Shown here: piece by piece, positions 44,030 through 52,326 of the stretch
Position numbering within the stretch: the first letter of the stretch is position 1
Layout: each line of letters begins with the position of its first letter
Notes under the pieces: generated by a model
Databases searched by the model: none
Seen by the model: only the letters and a program-made list of their open reading frames with translations
What the model was told of the DNA's origin: nothing
Program-made: the position numbers and the translations under genes
Origin: Pseudomonas fluorescens
GTDB taxonomy: Bacteria; Pseudomonadota; Gammaproteobacteria; Pseudomonadales; Pseudomonadaceae
Direction: 5' to 3'
Assembly: GCF_000730425.1 (NCBI RefSeq)
Contig: NZ_CP008896.1
Coordinates: 620,001 to 684,000, forward strand
Length of the DNA stretch: 64,000 nucleotides

Positions 44030-46056
44030 TGGGGTGGTTGCAATCACGGCGCCTGCGCTATGGCGTAGGGGCGATAGGCCTGGCGTTCTTGCTGTTTGCA
44101 GGGCTGCGGCTGGTGTTTGTGCTGGGGTTTTCCGGCATTGATCCTGCGCAGTTAGCGGATAACCGACAATCGCTCGACACCCTGGGTATCGGCTTGCGTT
44201 TCGACCTGCGTCTGGCGGTGCTGCTGGTGCTGCCGCTGGCGGTGCTGGCGTGGATACCGCGCTGGAACCTGGTACGCGTCACGTGGTTGCGCACTGTGGC
44301 ACGGGGCTATTGGCTGCTGGCGCTGGGCATCGTCGGCTGGGTATACATCCTCGACTTCGGCCATTACGCCTACCTCGGGGTGCGGCTTAACGCTAGCGTG
44401 CTGCGTTATCTGGAAGATGCACAGATCTCGCAACAAATGGTGTGGCAGACCTATCCGGTACTGTGGATCGCTCTTGGCTGGTTGTTGGTACTGGGTGTCT
44501 GGTTCTGCGCTTTCGTAGGGCTGGAGCGACTGACGCTGGCGCGCAGGCCGCGTTTCATTGGGCGCGTGTCGCTGGCATTCGGGAGCGGCCTGGGAGTGAT
44601 CGCCGTGCTGTTGGCGCTGCTTGGGCGCGTCGAAAACCTCAACCTGCAAAACCCGGTGCCGCTGCGCTGGAGCGATGCGTTTTTCTCCGGCAACGGCAAG
44701 ATCGCGGCACTGGGCCTGAACCCGGTGCTGTTTTTCTACGACACGCTCAAGGCCGGGCAGGCGCAGTTCGATGAGCCACAGGTGCGCGAACATTATCCGG
44801 TGGTTGCCCGCTACCTGGGGGTGGACCGCCCCGATCCACAGAGCCTGACGTTCGAGCGTGAGCAAAAGGTGCAGCCGTACCGCCTTGGCGCAACCCCGAA
44901 CGTGATGTTTGTCATGCTGGAGTCCCTCGGCACCAGTGCGGTCGGTGCGTATGGCAACCCGCTGGACCCTACGCCAAACCTCGATCGGCTGGCGGCCCAG
45001 AGCTGGTTTTTCAAACACTTCTACGTACCGGTCACCGGCACTGCAAAAACCGTCTGGGCCAGTATCACCGGCGTACCGGATGTCACACGCCAGGAGACGG
45101 CGACCCGCCACCCCCTGATCACTCGCCAGCACACACTGATCAACGCCTTCACCGACTACCAGAAGCTGTACATGATTGGCGGCAATGCCGGGTGGGCGAA
45201 TATCAATGCCCTGATCCAGCAGAGCATCGACGGCGTGCGCTTGTATGAAGAGCGCCACTGGCAGTCACCGCGTGTCGATGTGTGGGGCATTTCCGATCTG
45301 GACCTGTTCAAGGAAAGCGACCGGATCCTGCGCGATCTGCCGCAGGACCAGCCGTTTTTTGCCTATGTCCAGACGTCGGGCAATCATCGCCCGTTCACCA
45401 TTCCTTCGGACAATGATGGTTTCAAGCGCAGCCACCTGTCCCTGGACCAGGTGCAGGCCGCCGGCTCGCGCAGTGTCGAACAGTACAACGCGGTACGCCT
45501 GCTGGACTTCAATATCGGCAAGTTGATGGAGATGGCCAAGGCGGGCGGTTACTACGACAACACGATCTTTGTGTTCTTTGGCGACCACAACACCCGTATC
45601 AGCCAGATCCCCCATATGCCGCCGGCCTTCGAGCAACTGGGCCTGGAAAGCAACCATGTGCCAATGCTGATTCATGCCCCGGGCCTGCTCAAGCCCAGGG
45701 TGATCGAGGAGGCGGTGGGGTTGGCGGACCTGCTGCCGACGGTCGCCGGGATGGTGGGGGTGGCGTTCAACAATGGGGCGATGGGGCGCGATATCCAGCA
45801 ACCCGCCCCGGAGGGCGAGCGTGTGGTGCCGCTGGTTTTGCGCGAAGGTACCTTCCCGTTGATCGGCGGGGTCACCCAGGACTATCTGCTGCAAATGCAG
45901 CATGACGGCAGCGCGCCGACCCTGCACGACCTGCGCTCCCCGACCCCCCTGGAAAACGTGGCGGCGCAAAACCCCGATGAATTCCAGCGCCTGGTCGACC
46001 TGACCCGGGGCCTGCATGAAAGCGCGCGGTTGATGCTGTACCGCAACGTGCGCTGA
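44029..46056 (+). CDS. LtaS/OpgB-like sulfatase-fold phosphoglycerol transferase
   Basis: A 675-residue inner-membrane enzyme with five N-terminal membrane segments (residues 1-200) and a large periplasmic sulfatase-fold domain (about residue 285 to the end). Key stretches are MFVMLESLGTSAVG (metal-binding Glu), the nucleophile region TGTAKTVWASITGVPD, SGNHRPFTIPSD, VFFGDHNTRIS (Asp-His metal ligands) and SNHVPMLIHAPG. Such enzymes transfer phosphoglycerol or phosphoethanolamine from phospholipids to glycans outside the cytoplasm. I chose the second ATG (44029), six bases after AGAGG; 44026 would add one Met. It ends the sialidase-like operon and converges on the amidotransferase gene. Confidence 0.85.
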   Translation: MGWLQSRRLRYGVGAIGLAFLLFAGLRLVFVLGFSGIDPAQLADNRQSLDTLGIGLRFDLRLAVLLVLPLAVLAWIPRWNLVRVTWLRTVARGYWLLALGIVGWVYILDFGHYAYLGVRLNASVLRYLEDAQISQQMVWQTYPVLWIALGWLLVLGVWFCAFVGLERLTLARRPRFIGRVSLAFGSGLGVIAVLLALLGRVENLNLQNPVPLRWSDAFFSGNGKIAALGLNPVLFFYDTLKAGQAQFDEPQVREHYPVVARYLGVDRPDPQSLTFEREQKVQPYRLGATPNVMFVMLESLGTSAVGAYGNPLDPTPNLDRLAAQSWFFKHFYVPVTGTAKTVWASITGVPDVTRQETATRHPLITRQHTLINAFTDYQKLYMIGGNAGWANINALIQQSIDGVRLYEERHWQSPRVDVWGISDLDLFKESDRILRDLPQDQPFFAYVQTSGNHRPFTIPSDNDGFKRSHLSLDQVQAAGSRSVEQYNAVRLLDFNIGKLMEMAKAGGYYDNTIFVFFGDHNTRISQIPHMPPAFEQLGLESNHVPMLIHAPGLLKPRVIEEAVGLADLLPTVAGMVGVAFNNGAMGRDIQQPAPEGERVVPLVLREGTFPLIGGVTQDYLLQMQHDGSAPTLHDLRSPTPLENVAAQNPDEFQRLVDLTRGLHESARLMLYRNVR

Positions 46057-46087
46057 GGCCAGGCGGTTTGAGTTCAGCCCTGGATCT

Positions 46088-46807
46088 TTACCCAGCCTGG
46101 TAATCGGCAACAAGCTTGTCCAGGAACGCAAACAGCGTTTGGTTCATCTCATCGTAATCGTTAGCCCGCAGCGCCTCGGGCTGTTGGACAAAGCGCCGAT
46201 CGGTGAGCGTCGCCAGTTCCGCCTCAGAGGCCTGGATCAACAGCTCCACAACCTCTTTGGTGAGTTCCATATGGCATTGAAAACCGTATACCAGCGGGCT
46301 GTATTCGATGATTTGGCGTGGGCAGCCCTCACTGTAGGCAAGAATCCTGGCGTCCTCAGGCAGTCCTGGCATATCACCGTGCCAATGGCCGACGTCCAAG
46401 CCGCGCCCGAAGTGCGAAAACTTTGGATTGGCCAGGCCCTCTTCGGTTAGCCGAATCGGGAACTTGCCAATTTCCTTTTCTGGGCTGCGGCTGCAAGTGG
46501 CACCCAGGGCCTCTGCGATCAATTGCGCGCCCAGGCAAACCCCGACCACCGCACGTCGAGCCGCGATGGCCTGGTTGATGAGTTCGCACTCGGCAAGCGC
46601 ATTGAAGTGCGGGCATTGCTGCTGCGTTGTCGAAGGGCTCTGCGGGCCGCCCAACACCACCAGAAGGTCGAACGCGTGCACTTGGGTTGGCAGTGCATCC
46701 TGTTGGTAGACACGGGAGTAGCTGGCTTGATAATCGCGAGCCTTGACCCAGTCCTCAAATGCCCCCGGGGCTTCGAATGATTCGTGCACTACAAAATGGA
46801 TTTTCAT
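46088..46807 (-). CDS. Class I glutamine amidotransferase-like protein
   Basis: A 239-residue protein of the GATase1 (GMP synthase-like) group. The nucleophile Cys lies in VVGVCLGAQLIAEALGA, and the catalytic His and Glu appear late in VYGFQCHMELTKEVV. LLVVLGGPQSPSTT is the usual early oxyanion-loop region. Stand-alone members may hydrolyse glutamyl amides or glutamine conjugates; the physiological substrate is unknown. I chose the ATG at 46807, preceded by GAGGTG; an earlier start would add 14 unlikely residues. It lies 117 bp after the AraC gene on the same strand and may be controlled by it. Confidence 0.88.
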   Translation of the reverse strand: MKIHFVVHESFEAPGAFEDWVKARDYQASYSRVYQQDALPTQVHAFDLLVVLGGPQSPSTTQQQCPHFNALAECELINQAIAARRAVVGVCLGAQLIAEALGATCSRSPEKEIGKFPIRLTEEGLANPKFSHFGRGLDVGHWHGDMPGLPEDARILAYSEGCPRQIIEYSPLVYGFQCHMELTKEVVELLIQASEAELATLTDRRFVQQPEALRANDYDEMNQTLFAFLDKLVADYQAG

Positions 46808-46924
46808 CGTGTACACCTCAGATTCAGCGGACGTCAGCGCTGTGGTCAAACAATATTGGCAGGTGGTTCATGCGTATTTTTGCGATTACACAGCGACACA
46901 ATACAGCATAAATGACACAATGTG

Positions 46925-47827
46925 TCATTTGTTGGCGACCCTCGTTTCACCGAGGATCCTTCGGGCGTCTTGTCCGGGAGGCAGCCCAAACACCCGTGCA
47001 TAATCTCTACTGAATTGCGTCGCGCTTTCATAGCCGACCTCGAAGGCAGCAGCCATGACACTCCTGGCGTTGGCCACCATCAGCGTTCTGGCCTGGAGCA
47101 GGCGAACCCGTTTCTGATACTGCAAAGGGCTCAGATTGGTAACTGCCTTGAAGTGGCGGTGAAATGCCGAGACGCTCATTGATGCGCATTCTGCCAAGTG
47201 TTCTACGCCAATGGGTTGTGCGAAGTCACGGCGGATCCACTGGATTGCCCTGTTCACGCGGGCCATCGCCGTATCCGGCGCTGCGATCTCCCGCAACATC
47301 CAGCCATGGGGGCCCTGGAGTACACGGAATATGATTTCTCGCTCATAGACCGGGGCCAAGGCTGCGATGGCGTCCGGGTCGCCCATCAACCGCAGCATTC
47401 GTACCCAGGCATCCATCAGGTCGGCCGTGACTGAGGCGACGCTAAACCCAAGGCTGTGCTCAATGCGGCCGACAGGTTTGGGCAGGTCGCAAAACAGCGT
47501 CGACAGCACCGCCGGGTCAAGTGTCAGACTGACTGCCAAGTAAGGATCTCCCGATACGCTCGGATGTACAGACCCCACAGCGGGCAGATCGATGGACATG
47601 ACGAAATAGGTCGCCGGGTCATAGCGCAGTGTTCGATCCCCCACGGTCATGCTCTTGCTGCCTTGCAGGATCAGATTAATCATGGGGTCATAGACTGCCG
47701 CGAGCATGTGTTCGGGGATTTTTCCCTGAACCATGGCCACGCGGGGAATGCCCGTCTCGCTACGGCGATTTTCAGCCTTGGCCGCGAGGGAGCGGAGTTC
47801 GTTCAGTTGATTGTCCATGCCGGACAT
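46925..47827 (-). CDS. AraC-family regulator (AraC_N type)
   Basis: A regulator of about 300 residues. The N-terminal domain matches the AraC_N (PF06719) kind found in regulators of oxidoreductase genes (IPRVAMVQGKIPEHMLAAVYDP, given here by its start IPRVAMV, then LILQGSKSMTVGDRTLRYDP). The C-terminal DNA-binding domain has the two HTH units LAECASMSVSAFHRHFKAVT and MAAAFEVGYESATQFSRDYA. ATGs at 47827 and 47818 are both possible; the frame upstream encodes a hydrophobic stretch that is probably not translated. It diverges from an SDR gene, its likely target, and runs toward the amidotransferase gene. The inducer is unknown. Confidence 0.86.
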   Translation of the reverse strand: MSGMDNQLNELRSLAAKAENRRSETGIPRVAMVQGKIPEHMLAAVYDPMINLILQGSKSMTVGDRTLRYDPATYFVMSIDLPAVGSVHPSVSGDPYLAVSLTLDPAVLSTLFCDLPKPVGRIEHSLGFSVASVTADLMDAWVRMLRLMGDPDAIAALAPVYEREIIFRVLQGPHGWMLREIAAPDTAMARVNRAIQWIRRDFAQPIGVEHLAECASMSVSAFHRHFKAVTNLSPLQYQKRVRLLQARTLMVANARSVMAAAFEVGYESATQFSRDYARVFGLPPGQDARRILGETRVANK

Positions 47828-47954
47828 GCTGACGGCAGCACCCAGTGCCGTGCAAGCAAAAAGCAGAAACAGGCAGGTTTTGAGTAGGAATGGGTACGAT
47901 CCAGGCGGTTGTGATGCGTACTGTGGACGCACCTAAACCACAGAGGAACAGCAG

Positions 47955-48698
47955 ATGAGCGTAATCGTCATTACCGGCGGCAGCCGTGGAATCGGCGCCA
48001 GTGCCGCCGAACACATTGCTCAGCGTGGCCTGGGGGTCATCCTGACCTACAACGTCAATCCCCAGGCCGCCGCTTCGGTTGTGGAACGCATCGAGCGAGC
48101 CGGTGGCAAGGCTGTCGCGCTAAAGCTCGACGTGTCTGATCTGGGGAGTTTCGTGGCCTTTCGACAGTCCGTGGTGCTGGCCTTGCGAGATACCTGGGAT
48201 GCCACCACGCTGAGCGGCCTGGTCAATAACGCCGGCTACGGCCTGTTCAATCCCTTGGCGACCGTCACCCAGGCGCAGTTCGATGGTCTGTTCAACGTGC
48301 ACCTCAAAGGCCCGTTTTTCCTGACCCAGGCACTACTGCCGCTGTTCGCGGAAAATGCCAGTATCGTTAACCTGACCAGTGCCACTACCCGCGTCGCCAC
48401 TGCAGGTGTCGCACCCTATGCAGCGTTCAAGGGTGGGCTCGAAGTGCTCACTCGTTACATGGCCAAAGAGTTCGGCGAGCGGCGTATACGGGCCAACGCC
48501 GTATCCCCCGGCGCCATTCGTACCGAATTGGGGGGTGGACTGAACAACGAATTCGAAGCGCTGCTGGCGGGGCAAACGGCACTCGGTCGGGTGGGTGAGC
48601 CGCAAGACGTCGCGCGGGTCATCGCTATGCTTCTGTCGCCGGAGGGGGCTTGGATCAATGCCCAGACCCTCGAAGTTTCCGGCGGCTACACCATCTGA
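47955..48698 (+). CDS. Short-chain dehydrogenase/reductase
   Basis: A 247-residue classical SDR. The nucleotide-binding loop is ITGGSRGIGASAA (residues 6-18), followed by LVNNAGYG, the catalytic Ser in NLTSATTRV, and YAAFKGG (YxxxK) at about residue 155; the NAVSPGAIRTELGGG stretch is the usual post-catalytic loop. The Tyr-Ala-Ala-Phe-Lys motif is intact, so it should be active; the SRG loop favours NADP(H). The substrate is unknown. AGAGGAACAGCAG gives a strong ribosome binding site before the ATG. It diverges from an AraC regulator and is followed by a VOC protein 18 bp later. Confidence 0.9.
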   Translation: MSVIVITGGSRGIGASAAEHIAQRGLGVILTYNVNPQAAASVVERIERAGGKAVALKLDVSDLGSFVAFRQSVVLALRDTWDATTLSGLVNNAGYGLFNPLATVTQAQFDGLFNVHLKGPFFLTQALLPLFAENASIVNLTSATTRVATAGVAPYAAFKGGLEVLTRYMAKEFGERRIRANAVSPGAIRTELGGGLNNEFEALLAGQTALGRVGEPQDVARVIAMLLSPEGAWINAQTLEVSGGYTI

Positions 48699-48716
48699 AC
48701 ACTTGAGGCGTTTGCC

Positions 48717-49118
48717 ATGTTGGATCATCTCTTTTTGTCTGTGAGCGATATCGCACGCTCCAGCCGTTTCTACGAGGGCACCCTGACCGCGTTGGGTATC
48801 ACCGCGCGCCTGGACTACGACGGCAAAGACGGCCCCACGGGGCATCCTGACTTAAAAGGCTTCGGTGCCAATGGCCGGATGTTCTTCTGGTTACGCGAGG
48901 GCGTTGTCGAAGGGCGCGCGGTACATGTTGGGTTTGTCGCAAACAGCAAGGCTGAAGTTGACGCCGCCTATGCGGCGGCCATGAGTCAGGGGGCGGTCGA
49001 CAACGGCGCGCCTGGCGCACGCCTGCACTATGACCCCAATTACTATGCCGCCAATGTGCTGGACCCGGATGGATACAGCCTGGAGTTTGTCTACAAAAAC
49101 TGGCAGCACACCCAATGA
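48717..49118 (+). CDS. VOC-superfamily (glyoxalase-like) protein
   Basis: A 133-residue protein of the vicinal-oxygen-chelate fold. The start MLDHLFLSVSDIARSSRFYE gives the first beta-alpha unit with a metal-ligand His, and the late YYAANVLDPDGYSLEFVYK gives the conserved DPDG and the ligand Glu. A single VOC unit of this length usually dimerises to form the active site. It may be a lyase, dioxygenase-like enzyme or binding protein. TTGAGG precedes the ATG at ten bases. It lies 18 bp after the SDR gene and is likely in the same transcript, suggesting a small detoxification pair. Confidence 0.88.
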   Translation: MLDHLFLSVSDIARSSRFYEGTLTALGITARLDYDGKDGPTGHPDLKGFGANGRMFFWLREGVVEGRAVHVGFVANSKAEVDAAYAAAMSQGAVDNGAPGARLHYDPNYYAANVLDPDGYSLEFVYKNWQHTQ

Positions 49119-49399
49119 ATACGCAGCCAATACCCATCCGGATCCGGGACAAGAAATTCGCGTCGGTCCACCTCGGCCGCACCCGCCGGTGCTCATTTGT
49201 TTCGCTCAAACCGGCGAACACGTATCAAGACGTGTCGCCATCTAGGCAGTGGCGAGTTGCATAATGCCCGGCCTAGTGCGGGTTATCGAAGCGCAACAAG
49301 TTCACCATACCTACTGGGTATCCCTGTAGACCTTATCCATATTGGACGGCCATTACGCCACGCCTCAGCCTGAGGCCAATAACTATAAAGAGGCGCACC

Positions 49400-50347
49400 A
49401 TGACCGTGCTATTGAGTGAGCGCAGCCAGATTTTCCAGGGTGCCGATGCTTATGCCGTGTCGGATTATGTCAACCAGCATGTCGGCAGCCACTGTATCCG
49501 CCTGCCGCCCAAGGGCCGGCCCATGGCGAGTATCAGCCACCGGACCTTTTCCAGCCTGGACTTGTGCCGTATCAGCTATGGCGCGCCGGTACAGGTTACG
49601 TCGGTGGCGCTGGAAACGATCTATCACTTGCAGATCCTGCTGACCGGGCATTGCCGTTCCAACTCACGGGGTGAGGAGCATATCTTCGGGCCGGGGGAGA
49701 TCCTGCTGATCAATCCGGATGACCCGGTGGACCTGACCTATTCCGCCGACTGCGAGAAATTCATCATCAAGTTGCCGGTGCGCTTGCTGGAAAACGCCTG
49801 CCTGGCGCAGCAGTGGACGCTGCCACAGCCGGGTATTCGTTTTGCGGCTGCGCGCCATGCACTGAGTGAAATGGACGGCTTCCTGCAATTGCTCGGGCTG
49901 ATCTGCCATGAGGCGGAAAACGCCGCCGAGCCGCAAGTGCAAGGGCTGTATGAGCGGATCGTGGCCAATAAACTGTTGGCGCTGCTGACCAGCAACGTGT
50001 TGCGGGTGGTCCCCCAGGAAGGCCAGGGTGGTGGTTTCGAGGCCGTGCGTGAGTTTATCGAGGCGCATCTGGGCGAGGACATCAGCATCGAACAGCTGAT
50101 GGCCGTGGCCAAGGTCAGCGAGCGTTCGCTCTATAGCCTGTTCGAGCGCCAGGTGGGCCTGTCGCCCCGTGATTATGTGCGCCGGCGCAAGTTGGAGCGG
50201 GTGCATGCGCGCTTGCAACTGACCACCGCGCGCAGCGTGACGGAAGTGGCGCTGGACCACGGCTTCATGCACTTGGGACGTTTCTCCGAGGCCTACCGCA
50301 AGCGCTTTGGCGAATTGCCTTCGCAGACCTGGAAGCGCCATCGATAA
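49400..50347 (+). CDS. benR: BenR, AraC/XylS-family activator of the ben operon
   Basis: A 315-residue AraC/XylS regulator. The N-terminal half has the effector-binding cupin type seen in BenR/XylS (YHLQILLTGHCRSNSRG; FGPGEILLINPDDPVDL), and the C-terminal domain has two HTH units (IEQLMAVAKVSERSLYSLF and SVTEVALDHGFMHLGRFSEA) ending RKRFGELPSQTW. BenR binds benzoate and activates benABC. Its place directly before benA and the matching operator sites in the 107-bp gap support the name. AGAGGCGC precedes the ATG. The 281-bp gap before it holds its own promoter, but I see no clear element there. Confidence 0.92.
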   Translation: MTVLLSERSQIFQGADAYAVSDYVNQHVGSHCIRLPPKGRPMASISHRTFSSLDLCRISYGAPVQVTSVALETIYHLQILLTGHCRSNSRGEEHIFGPGEILLINPDDPVDLTYSADCEKFIIKLPVRLLENACLAQQWTLPQPGIRFAAARHALSEMDGFLQLLGLICHEAENAAEPQVQGLYERIVANKLLALLTSNVLRVVPQEGQGGGFEAVREFIEAHLGEDISIEQLMAVAKVSERSLYSLFERQVGLSPRDYVRRRKLERVHARLQLTTARSVTEVALDHGFMHLGRFSEAYRKRFGELPSQTWKRHR

Positions 50348-50353
50348 GCGGCT

Positions 50354-50416
50354 TGCGCCAGCCGGATAATGAATTGCAGGAAGCGGATATTGAGGAGCGG
50401 GACGAGCACGTACGGT
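50354..50416 (+). promoter_or_regulatory. benA promoter with two BenR/XylS operator repeats
   Basis: TGCG-N6-GGATA (50354-50368) and TGCA-N6-GGATA (50375-50389) are two direct 15-bp sites separated by 6 bp, the same form and 21-bp period as the XylS sites of the TOL Pm promoter (TGCA-N6-GGNTA). A -35-like TTGAGG follows directly (50390-50395) with a -10 candidate TACGGT at 50411-50416. The order places the activator next to RNA polymerase. GGAGG at 50441-50445 then serves benA. Confidence 0.85.
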
Positions 50417-50454
50417 GAGGGCGCCTGATACAAGAACAACGGAGGGCCTGCCCC

Positions 50455-51831
50455 ATGACCAGTACACTCGACCGCCTCGCTGTGCAACTGCGCGAGTCCG
50501 TTCAGGAAGATCCCGCCACCGGGGTGTTCCGTTGCCGCCGCGACATTTTTACCGACCCCGACCTGTTCGCCCTGGAGATCAAGCACATCTTCGAAGGGGG
50601 TTGGATCTACCTGGCTCATGAAAGCCAGGTGCCCGACATCAATGACTACTACACCACCTGGATTGGCCGCCAGCCGGTGGTCATCACCCGTGACAAACAT
50701 GGCGCCCTGCATGGGCTGGTCAACGCCTGTGCCCATCGTGGCGCCATGTTGTGCCGGCGCAAACAGGGCAACAAGGGCTCGTTCACCTGCCCATTCCACG
50801 GCTGGACATTCAGCAACGCCGGCAAGCTGCTCAAGGTCAAGGATGGAAAGACCGGGGCCTACCCGGACAGCTTCGACTGTGACGGCTCCCACGACCTCAA
50901 GCGCCTGGCGCGCTTCGAAAACTACCGGGGGTTCCTGTTCGGCAGCCTCAGCGAGGCGGTGCCGCAACTGAGCGATTACCTGGGCGAGACGCGGGTCATC
51001 ATCGACCAGATGGTCGACCAGGCGCCCCTGGGCCTGGAGGTGCTGCGCGGCAGTTCATCCTATGTCTATGACGGCAACTGGAAGCTGCAGATCGAAAATG
51101 GTGCCGACGGCTATCACGTCAGCTCCGTGCACTGGAACTACTCGGCGACCATGAGCCGGCGCAATTATGAGGCGCAAGGCACGCGGACCGTCGACGCCAA
51201 TGGCTGGTCGAAAAGCCTGGGCGGGGTCTACGCCTTCGAGCACGGGCACATCCTGCTGTGGACGCACCTGCTCAACCCCGAGGTGCGTCCGGTGCACGCC
51301 CACCGCACGGCACTGGCCGAACGCCTGGGCCAGGAACGCGCCGACTTTATCGTCGATCAGACCCGCAACCTGTGCCTTTACCCCAATGTGTACCTGATGG
51401 ACCAGTTCTCCACCCAGATCCGTGTGGTGCGGCCTTTGGCGGTGGACAAGACTGAAGTGACGATCTATTGCATGGCGCCGATTGGCGAAAGTGCCGAGGA
51501 GCGGGCGACGCGGATCCGCCAGTACGAAGACTTCTTTAACGTCAGCGGCATGGGCACTCCGGATGACCTGGAAGAGTTCCGTGCCTGTCAGACCGGCTAC
51601 CAGGGCGCGACCACCTTGTGGAATGACCTCAGCCGTGGCGCCAAACAGTGGGTTGAAGGCGCTGACGAGAATGCCCGGGCCATGGGCATGCACCCGCAAC
51701 TGAGCGGGGTGAAGACCGAAGACGAGGGCTTGTTCGTGCGCCAGCACGCCCATTGGGCCGCCAGCCTGCAACGGGCGATCGAACGCGAACAGCAAGGCCT
51801 GATTGCCAGCGACCGGGAGGTGCAGCCATGA
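50455..51831 (+). CDS. benA: Benzoate 1,2-dioxygenase large (alpha) subunit
   Basis: A 458-residue Rieske oxygenase alpha subunit. The Rieske [2Fe-2S] ligands are C92-x-H94 in ACAHRGAMLC and C112-x2-H115 in TCPFHGW. The mononuclear-iron region is NGADGYHVSSVH, with His221 and His226. The enzyme adds O2 to benzoate to give the cis-diol, 1,6-dihydroxycyclohexa-2,4-diene-1-carboxylate, using electrons from BenC. The overall sequence is of the BenA/XylX group rather than AntA, though related substrates cannot be excluded. It is preceded by BenR sites and GGAGG, and its TGA overlaps the benB ATG. It forms an alpha3-beta3 oligomer with BenB. Confidence 0.94.
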   Translation: MTSTLDRLAVQLRESVQEDPATGVFRCRRDIFTDPDLFALEIKHIFEGGWIYLAHESQVPDINDYYTTWIGRQPVVITRDKHGALHGLVNACAHRGAMLCRRKQGNKGSFTCPFHGWTFSNAGKLLKVKDGKTGAYPDSFDCDGSHDLKRLARFENYRGFLFGSLSEAVPQLSDYLGETRVIIDQMVDQAPLGLEVLRGSSSYVYDGNWKLQIENGADGYHVSSVHWNYSATMSRRNYEAQGTRTVDANGWSKSLGGVYAFEHGHILLWTHLLNPEVRPVHAHRTALAERLGQERADFIVDQTRNLCLYPNVYLMDQFSTQIRVVRPLAVDKTEVTIYCMAPIGESAEERATRIRQYEDFFNVSGMGTPDDLEEFRACQTGYQGATTLWNDLSRGAKQWVEGADENARAMGMHPQLSGVKTEDEGLFVRQHAHWAASLQRAIEREQQGLIASDREVQP

Positions 51832-52316
51832 GCCTGCCCCGTGAACGCCTGCTGGACTTTCTCTACCGCGAAGCACGCCTGTTGGATGACCGCCAGTGGG
51901 ATGAATGGCTGGCGTGCTACTCGCCCAAGGTGGAGTTCTGGATGCCCGCCTGGGATGACCACGACACCCTCACCGAAGACCCGCAAAGCGAAATCTCGCT
52001 GATCTACTACCCCAGCCGGGACGGCCTGGAAGACCGCATCTTCCGGATCAAGACCGAACGCTCCAGCGCCAGCACGCCCGAGCCGCGTACCGTGCACCTG
52101 CTCAGCAACCTCGAAGTGCTGGCCGACGATGGGCCCCAGGTGGCGCTGCGTTTCAACTGGCACACCCTCAGCCACCGCTACAAGACCACCGACAGCTATT
52201 TCGGCACCTCCTTCTATGACCTGGATATACGCGGCGAGCAGCCGCTGATCACGCGCAAAAAGGTGGTGCTGAAAAACGATTACATCCACCAGGTGATCGA
52301 CATCTACCACATCTGA
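51828..52316 (+). CDS. benB: Benzoate 1,2-dioxygenase small (beta) subunit
   Basis: A 162-residue beta subunit of an aromatic-ring-hydroxylating dioxygenase (NTF2-like fold). Conserved stretches are FLYREARLLDDRQWDEWLAC, the DPQSEISLIYYPSRDGLEDR region and ITRKKVVLKNDYIHQVIDIYH at the end (named here by its start ITRKKV and end DIYH). It stabilises the oxygenase oligomer and has no redox centre. The ATG at 51828 overlaps the benA stop (ATGA), giving equal translation of both subunits. It is followed by benC after 10 bp. Length is typical for BenB/XylY. Confidence 0.94.
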   Translation: MSLPRERLLDFLYREARLLDDRQWDEWLACYSPKVEFWMPAWDDHDTLTEDPQSEISLIYYPSRDGLEDRIFRIKTERSSASTPEPRTVHLLSNLEVLADDGPQVALRFNWHTLSHRYKTTDSYFGTSFYDLDIRGEQPLITRKKVVLKNDYIHQVIDIYHI

Positions 52317-52326
52317 GGACACCGCC

